Origin: Candidatus Nealsoniibacteriota bacterium
Lineage (GTDB): Bacteria > Patescibacteriota > Minisyncoccia > Minisyncoccales > MHMH01
DNA length: 7,379 nt
Assembly (NCBI GenBank): GCA_016181985.1
Contig: JACOYG010000047.1
Coordinates: forward strand, 1-7,379
Direction: 5' to 3'
A program made the translations under genes and the position numbers. A model generated the notes under the pieces. That model saw nothing but the letters and a program-made list of their open reading frames with translations, did no database searches and was not told where the DNA came from. The first letter of the stretch is position 1. Each line of letters begins with the position of its first letter. This document shows, one piece after another, positions 6,250 through 7,379 of this stretch.

Positions 6250-6284
6250 AAAAGGGGCTGACAAAAAATGTCGGTCCCTTTTTT
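6250..6284 (+). terminator. Intrinsic terminator after the metalloprotease gene
   Basis: GGGGCTGAC (6254-6262) pairs with GTCGGTCCC (6270-6278) around a 7-nt A-rich loop, followed by T6 (6279-6284). It is nearly identical to the terminator at 5184-5219. The stem differences (G to A at 6261, C to T at 6275) keep pairing through A-T or G-T pairs. Confidence 0.92.
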
Positions 6285-6298
6285 GTTTGAAAAAGTTG

Positions 6299-6307
6299 TG
6301 TTAAATT
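6299..6307 (+). promoter_or_regulatory. Possible extended -10 upstream of gltX
   Basis: TGT-TAAATT lies after the terminator and before gltX. It has no good -35: the stretch 17 nt upstream is the terminator T-run, and TTGAAA at 6287 is too close. If used, the transcript would start almost at the ATG, giving a very short or absent leader. This is a weak match offered only because gltX needs a promoter here. Confidence 0.25.
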
Positions 6308-6320
6308 AAGAATATAGATT

Positions 6321-7379
6321 ATGCCAAACGAACTCAAACAAGTTAGGGTGAGAATCGCTCCATCGCCGACGGGGTATTTGCATATCGGAACTGCCAGGTC
6401 CGCGCTTTTTAATTACCTTTTTGCCAAGCATATCGGAGGAAAATTTATTTTACGAATAGAAGACACGGATTTGGAGAGATCGGATAAAAAATTTGAAGAA
6501 GATATTATAGAAAATTTAACGTGGCTCGGTATTGAATGGGATGAATTTTACCGCCAATCCGAAAGAATTGAAACTTACGCCAAATACTTGGAGAAATTAT
6601 TAAATGAAGGCAAGGCATACCGCTGTTTTTGCACGGAGGAAGAATTGGAAAAAGAAAGGCAAGAACAAGTGAGCGGGGGATTGCCGCAAATCTACAGCGG
6701 CAAATGCCGAAATCTTTCCGAAGAAGAAATTAAGAAAAATTTAGCCGAAGGTAAAAAATCAATCATCAGATTCAAGTCGCCGTCTAAAAAAGTTAAATTC
6801 AATGATTTGATCAGGGGAGAAGTGGAGTTTGATTCTTCTTTGATAGGGGACTTCTCTATTGCTAAAGACTTAGCTACGCCTCTTTATAATTTTGCCGTAG
6901 TTATCGACGACTTTGAGATGAAAATTTCCCATGTCATTAGGGGAGAAGATCATATTTCAAACACGCCAAAACAGATACTTTTGCAGGAGGCGCTGAATTT
7001 TTCTACGCCAAAATACGGCCATCTGCCGTTAATCTTGGGGTCCGATCGCAGCAAAATGAGCAAACGGCATGGTTCTACTTCGGTGGCCGAATATATAAAA
7101 GAAGGCTACTTGCCCGAAGCCATGATTAATTTTATGGCTTTCATGGGCTGGAATCCCGGCGGAGAGAAAGAAATTTATTCAATAGATGAACTAATAAATG
7201 ATTTTTCTGTTGAAAAAATCCAAAAGGGCGGGGCGATATTCAATATACAAAGATTGGACTATATAAACGGCGTTTATATCCGTCAAAAATCGCTTGATGA
7301 GCTGGCCGAGCTTTGTCAGCCATATTTGCCTAAAGTTGGAAAAGAACAATTGAAAAAAGCAATTTCTCTTTATCAGGAA
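6321..7379 (+). CDS. gltX: Glutamyl-tRNA synthetase, N-terminal 353 residues (cut by window edge)
   Basis: A class I aminoacyl-tRNA synthetase that charges tRNA-Glu in the cytoplasm. The frame from ATG 6321 has no stop up to 7379. Motifs are RIAPSPTGYLHIGT (11-24), which contains the HIGH-type signature; RIEDTDLERS (45-54), typical of the GluRS active site; and the KMSKR loop (245-249). A CxC pair (102, 104) and a later YxxxC (125-129) resemble the zinc site seen in some GluRS-family enzymes. The helical segment after KMSKR (MGWNPGG, FNIQRLDYINGVYIR) is normal. The family is around 470-500 residues, so most of the anticodon-binding domain lies outside. The start is chosen because the conserved N-terminus begins within ten residues of it, though no Shine-Dalgarno precedes it. 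Whether it also charges tRNA-Gln cannot be decided here. Confidence 0.95.
   Translation, partial: MPNELKQVRVRIAPSPTGYLHIGTARSALFNYLFAKHIGGKFILRIEDTDLERSDKKFEEDIIENLTWLGIEWDEFYRQSERIETYAKYLEKLLNEGKAYRCFCTEEELEKERQEQVSGGLPQIYSGKCRNLSEEEIKKNLAEGKKSIIRFKSPSKKVKFNDLIRGEVEFDSSLIGDFSIAKDLATPLYNFAVVIDDFEMKISHVIRGEDHISNTPKQILLQEALNFSTPKYGHLPLILGSDRSKMSKRHGSTSVAEYIKEGYLPEAMINFMAFMGWNPGGEKEIYSIDELINDFSVEKIQKGGAIFNIQRLDYINGVYIRQKSLDELAELCQPYLPKVGKEQLKKAISLYQE

Overview
The window looks like a bacterial chromosome fragment, most likely from the Candidate Phyla Radiation (Patescibacteria, Parcubacteria-like). This is inferred from an AT-rich compact genome, divergent but motif-complete cell-wall enzymes, a short murD–ftsW–murG run and start/stop overlaps. 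No marker gene here fixes the taxonomy. TGA is used as a stop at 456-458 and 2819-2821, so this is not one of the CPR lineages that read TGA as glycine.

Positions 1-3948 hold a peptidoglycan operon in one direction. It contains the C-terminal third of MurL (UDP-MurNAc-L-Ala-L-Glu epimerase, cut by the window edge), a MurD2-type ligase, FtsW and MurG. MurL/MurD2 and FtsW/MurG each overlap by ATGA; the gap between murD2 and ftsW is 9 nt. Together they suggest that L-glutamate is added to UDP-MurNAc-L-alanine and epimerised afterwards, in place of the MurI + MurD route. MurG then completes lipid II, and FtsW polymerises it. Two palindromic elements sit in frame inside coding sequence: a GC-rich hairpin in murL and a perfect 44-bp palindrome in murD2.

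Positions 3949-6284 hold two self-contained units. Each has its own TTGAC(A/G)-N17-extended-minus-10 promoter, a strong Shine-Dalgarno, a non-ATG start and an intrinsic terminator; the two terminators are nearly identical. The first unit encodes a 379-residue soluble protein I do not recognise, with higher G+C than its neighbours. The second encodes a membrane M50 (site-2-protease-type) metalloprotease whose reading frame is broken near its C-terminus at a run of six T.

Positions 6321-7379 carry the first 353 codons of glutamyl-tRNA synthetase (gltX), which runs off the right edge. It has no visible Shine-Dalgarno. I found no tRNA, rRNA, CRISPR array, insertion sequence or riboswitch. The only non-coding stretches are 3949-4033, 5174-5310 and 6239-6320, and they hold the promoters and terminators listed.
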